64,000 nucleotides of DNA from Aequitasia blattaphilus. Lineage in GTDB: Bacteria > Bacillota > Clostridia > Lachnospirales > Lachnospiraceae. Below the pieces are notes generated by a model, which saw nothing but the letters and a program-made list of their open reading frames with translations, was not told the DNA's origin and ran no database searches. The translations under genes were made by a program, and so were the position numbers. Shown piece after piece: positions 62,501 to 64,000 of the stretch. The stretch spans positions 62,001 through 126,000 of the forward strand of contig NZ_JAMXOD010000005.1 in the NCBI RefSeq assembly GCF_024721305.1. The letters are read 5' to 3'. Numbering within the stretch: the stretch's first letter is position 1; each line of letters begins with the position of its first letter.

Positions 62501-64000
62501 TCACTTACAACCCCTCCGGGATTTTCATCCTTGCTGTTCAAATTATGGGTTGTATAACTGATTTCTATATTCGAACTCTCCTTAAACAAGGCAACGTAGC
62601 TTCCTCCTACATTTAATCCATCCGAATCCTTCCCTGGTGAAAATGTTCTTTCTTCACTCAGAAGATCTTCAAAGGCAGTGTCATCTGCGCTGTACCAGCC
62701 AACAAACTCATACCCTGGATTTTTCTGTGCCACAACACTTGGCTCTCCTGAGGCTGGCCCTACGCTTTCCACTGTCTTACTTACCGTTCCGCCTCTATCC
62801 CCTGGTGATTGCTTTGTGGTACCATCAGAAGCAACGCTATTTGCTCCATAGTTGATTGTTACATTCTCCTTTTCCACATACTGAGCTTGCAGGGTAATAT
62901 TGGTTTCATCAATACCTTCATAAAGTGCTAAAGTGCTATATTTCGTATCTGCTGTTATAATAGCACCATCCTCTATGATCTCTTCATCGATCTTCCAAAG
63001 CTTCCAATTTGAAAATGTATAGCCAGGCTTTTGCAGCTCTCCCGAAGTCATGTCCGGCAACAATTCACTCTCTGTCCACTTTACAATTTTTTCCGAAATC
63101 TCATTTGGCTCTCCGCCATTTACATCATAGAAAACCTTATACGTCTTCTCAATCCATTGTGCTTGTAGTGTAATGTAGGCTGCTCCGCTGCGTGCCAGCA
63201 CCCGATAGGTATCATCGTTTGAGACAAGTCCTGTTTGATTTCCATTTTCTGAAACAACCCAACCAGCCAATTCATATCCAACCCGCTTAATACTTGGTGG
63301 AATCAGCTTTTTATCATCAAATCCTACTTTACGTGATTCATAGTTATGGTTATCCGCCGGGGGTGAAATTCCATTCAAATCATAATTCACAATGAAAGAA
63401 GCATCTTCCCACTGGGCGTACAGCATCACTGTTCTCTCTGCATCTTGATTCCCTGAAAGTGTTTTGTATTGTGAGGATGCTAAAACGTAATTTCCTTTCC
63501 CCTCCTTGTCTGTGGTCCAGCCTAATAAATTCTTTCCTGGCTGGGTGGCTATATGAGGAACAAATCCGGAATCGGTCCATGCCACATTACTGATAACATC
63601 TATTTGAGGTGAATCCTCATAATTCCAGTTATAAGCCAGCTGAAAATTCTTAATTTCCTTATACATTGCTTTTAAAACAATGTAATTCCGATACGGAACC
63701 TCATCTGTTCCTAAACCATACACCAGCTCCGAAAAGGTTTCTTCACCCGTTACTGTTACGTTCGTATTGGTGCCATATCCATTGTCGGCTACTACCCACC
63801 GGTCAAACTCATAGCCTGTTGGTGAAGTAGGTCGTTCATCTGCTGGAACCATCCCATCTATATCATTCAATGTTACATTTGCTATTGTCCCTGTTCCACC
63901 ATTTAATTCATAGCGTACCGTATAAACGTTATTTTCTGACCATTGAGCATACAAGGTGATAGAATCCTTATCTTCTCCGCCTGTGAGAACACCGTAAATA
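59524..64000 (-). CDS. InlB-repeat/MucBP-like wall-anchored surface protein (5' end outside window)
   Basis: About 1490 C-terminal residues of a large surface protein are visible, and the frame is open to the window edge. The order is: InlB B-repeat modules (with YxLNGG and GYxFxxW) at 64000-62880; four ~90-residue modules ending in YVAxFxE (62870-61790); four tandem ~150-residue units that start YxVEHYL (61785-59970); a further repeat; a Pro/Glu-rich wall segment; and TAPTGDGNHTW plus a transmembrane helix and RVRKKRQ. This is a TGD-type sortase signal. Length and signal peptide cannot be judged. Ligand is unknown. Confidence 0.9.
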   Translation of the reverse strand, partial: IYGVLTGGEDKDSITLYAQWSENNVYTVRYELNGGTGTIANVTLNDIDGMVPADERPTSPTGYEFDRWVVADNGYGTNTNVTVTGEETFSELVYGLGTDEVPYRNYIVLKAMYKEIKNFQLAYNWNYEDSPQIDVISNVAWTDSGFVPHIATQPGKNLLGWTTDKEGKGNYVLASSQYKTLSGNQDAERTVMLYAQWEDASFIVNYDLNGISPPADNHNYESRKVGFDDKKLIPPSIKRVGYELAGWVVSENGNQTGLVSNDDTYRVLARSGAAYITLQAQWIEKTYKVFYDVNGGEPNEISEKIVKWTESELLPDMTSGELQKPGYTFSNWKLWKIDEEIIEDGAIITADTKYSTLALYEGIDETNITLQAQYVEKENVTINYGANSVASDGTTKQSPGDRGGTVSKTVESVGPASGEPSVVAQKNPGYEFVGWYSADDTAFEDLLSEERTFSPGKDSDGLNVGGSYVALFKESSNIEISYTTHNLNSKDENPGGVVSETGQSLAPASGEASGSIATANPGYHLVGWFKINADYGKETPISTECGFTPTKEEGVYQTQTYVAVFAENEKVVATYQATSGGKVSRKTESVYPNTGSWKGSIATVEAGYQFAGWYLEGDKEFATALSMEAHFIPERNEHGLNASGNYVARFVENSHVMIHYIAAPGGTISRSLDEVAPATGKPLGSKAKASNGYHFIGWYESNSAISKEESFVPQKEAGVYVSKTYVAMFAEDVAVESGYKVEHYLEGQEKPYETEILKGVIGETVTALPKTCYQGYHYQEGAQGEKKTGIVSPSEPLTLKLYYGVDKYRIHYIVEGTIPNGAIGSLPEKTNIPYGTMEGMAEEPTFPGYTFSGWHTTDCKVNADGTFAMPNKDVTFTGSWMPDSHSSVVDYKVEHYLVNEGGQASLTETENLKGDFGSRVTAEPKEGYVGYTYQPEADNEVKSGTLNSGELVTLKLYYGINMHQIQYTIVGDTPAGVTELPSEKLAPYGSTQFLADGLRCQGYIFKVWRSSDCRIEGQAFEMPDTNVTFLGAWVQCNDGEADGISYTVEHYLEGSSEAYETEILNGAEGEFVEGKPKSCYKGYCYNPSDANTVESGTLSSGENLVLKLFYTEEKHKIQYEFTSLVPGAILPGEKNGISIGSLEQVEDVPSVAGFIFSGWHTTDCKINEDGSFAMPNRDVTFTGSWILEQQMGVNHYSIEHYLGDSKEPYEIEKLKGLSGTVATAVPKTGYVGYTYDETAADNKVSGRIEANDGLILKLYYAGNQHEVRYEIIGDSPNGAPQVPSTVKISFGESVPVEKDLLYSGYTFSGWRTTNVKVEDGAFVMGDGDVVFTGMWTKNPEILTVQFVNWNGDILKTEYVPKGWNATAPEDPTRSGYIFSGWDREYRNITESITVTAQYEKVKNDEPDPAPKPDPKPEPEPEPGDLESPTEPTEETIDEPDKVVNSTGNSAENKEASTQSTAPTGDGNHTWLWTLIFFLSFLTILRVRKKRQ
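59970..61785 (-). repeat. Four tandem ~450-bp repeats within the surface-protein gene
   Basis: Units begin near 61785, 61336, 60864 and 60420 (minus strand), each encoding a YxVEHYL start, a GYxGYxY core, a LKLYY segment and a GWHTTDCK-like end. Units are diverged copies, with short identical DNA blocks such as CAATCCGTCGTATGCCATCC at two positions. Confidence 0.8.

Overview
The window is AT-rich DNA from a Gram-positive anaerobe, most likely a member of the Clostridia close to Lachnospiraceae. The evidence is gene order and content: ireB-ruvX-DUF1292-fur-RNase J, mtaB, a thiI/cysteine desulfurase pair, superoxide reductase with rubredoxin, very large SpaA-repeat surface proteins, and ATP-type PEP carboxykinase. 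No tRNA, rRNA, CRISPR array or transposase gene was seen.

Layout. 1-9.5 kb is a minus-strand housekeeping block: RNase J (3' end outside the window), a Fur-family regulator, DUF1292, RuvX, IreB, MtaB, ThiI, cysteine desulfurase, RsmE, PrmA, MntP and an ArsC/Spx-like protein. A small plus-strand HPr-like gene interrupts it. 9.6-16 kb holds superoxide reductase plus rubredoxin, a membrane diguanylate cyclase, an OGG-type glycosylase, an iron alcohol dehydrogenase, Dtd, an acetyltransferase and an EamA transporter. 15.9-32.7 kb is a surface-protein locus: a 13-kb gene for a 4356-residue SpaA/SdrD-B adhesin, a 701-residue membrane-anchored partner, and a divergent SARP/BTAD-type regulator. Between adhesin and regulator are two 7-bp direct repeats with an 11-bp period just upstream of a -10 element, which is the geometry of a SARP operator.

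32.8-43.7 kb carries a PAS-GAF-GGDEF-EAL protein with a degenerate EAL domain, an acetate transporter, an XRE regulator fused to a desulfoferrodoxin-like domain, a DbpA-type helicase, a MATE pump, a YeiH exporter and two overlapping lipoprotein genes. 43.8-46.6 kb is nucleoside salvage (deoB, deoC, uridine phosphorylase). 46.9-49.7 kb is a FecB/FecCD-type metal or cofactor ABC importer. 49.7-55.7 kb is a 2-aminoethylphosphonate uptake and degradation operon (ATPase, fused permease, binding protein, PhnW, PhnX). 55.9-59.3 kb holds a tautomerase, a two-gene HTH/CtkA-like kinase module bounded by perfect 52-bp direct repeats, and pckA. The right edge is the 3' part of a second repeat-rich surface protein with a TGD-type sorting signal.

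A recurring theme between 39 and 57 kb is gene decay by deletion. Visible cases are a PadR regulator without its N-terminus, an N-terminally shortened SatD next to an internally deleted DUF3307 gene, a 3' remnant of a nucleoside ABC permease between deoB and deoC, a 2-hydroxyacid dehydrogenase without its first ~100 residues, and a CtkA-like kinase whose N-lobe is gone. The most interesting signals are the SARP-like operator beside the giant adhesin, the repeat-bounded kinase module, and the HTH-desulfoferrodoxin fusion.
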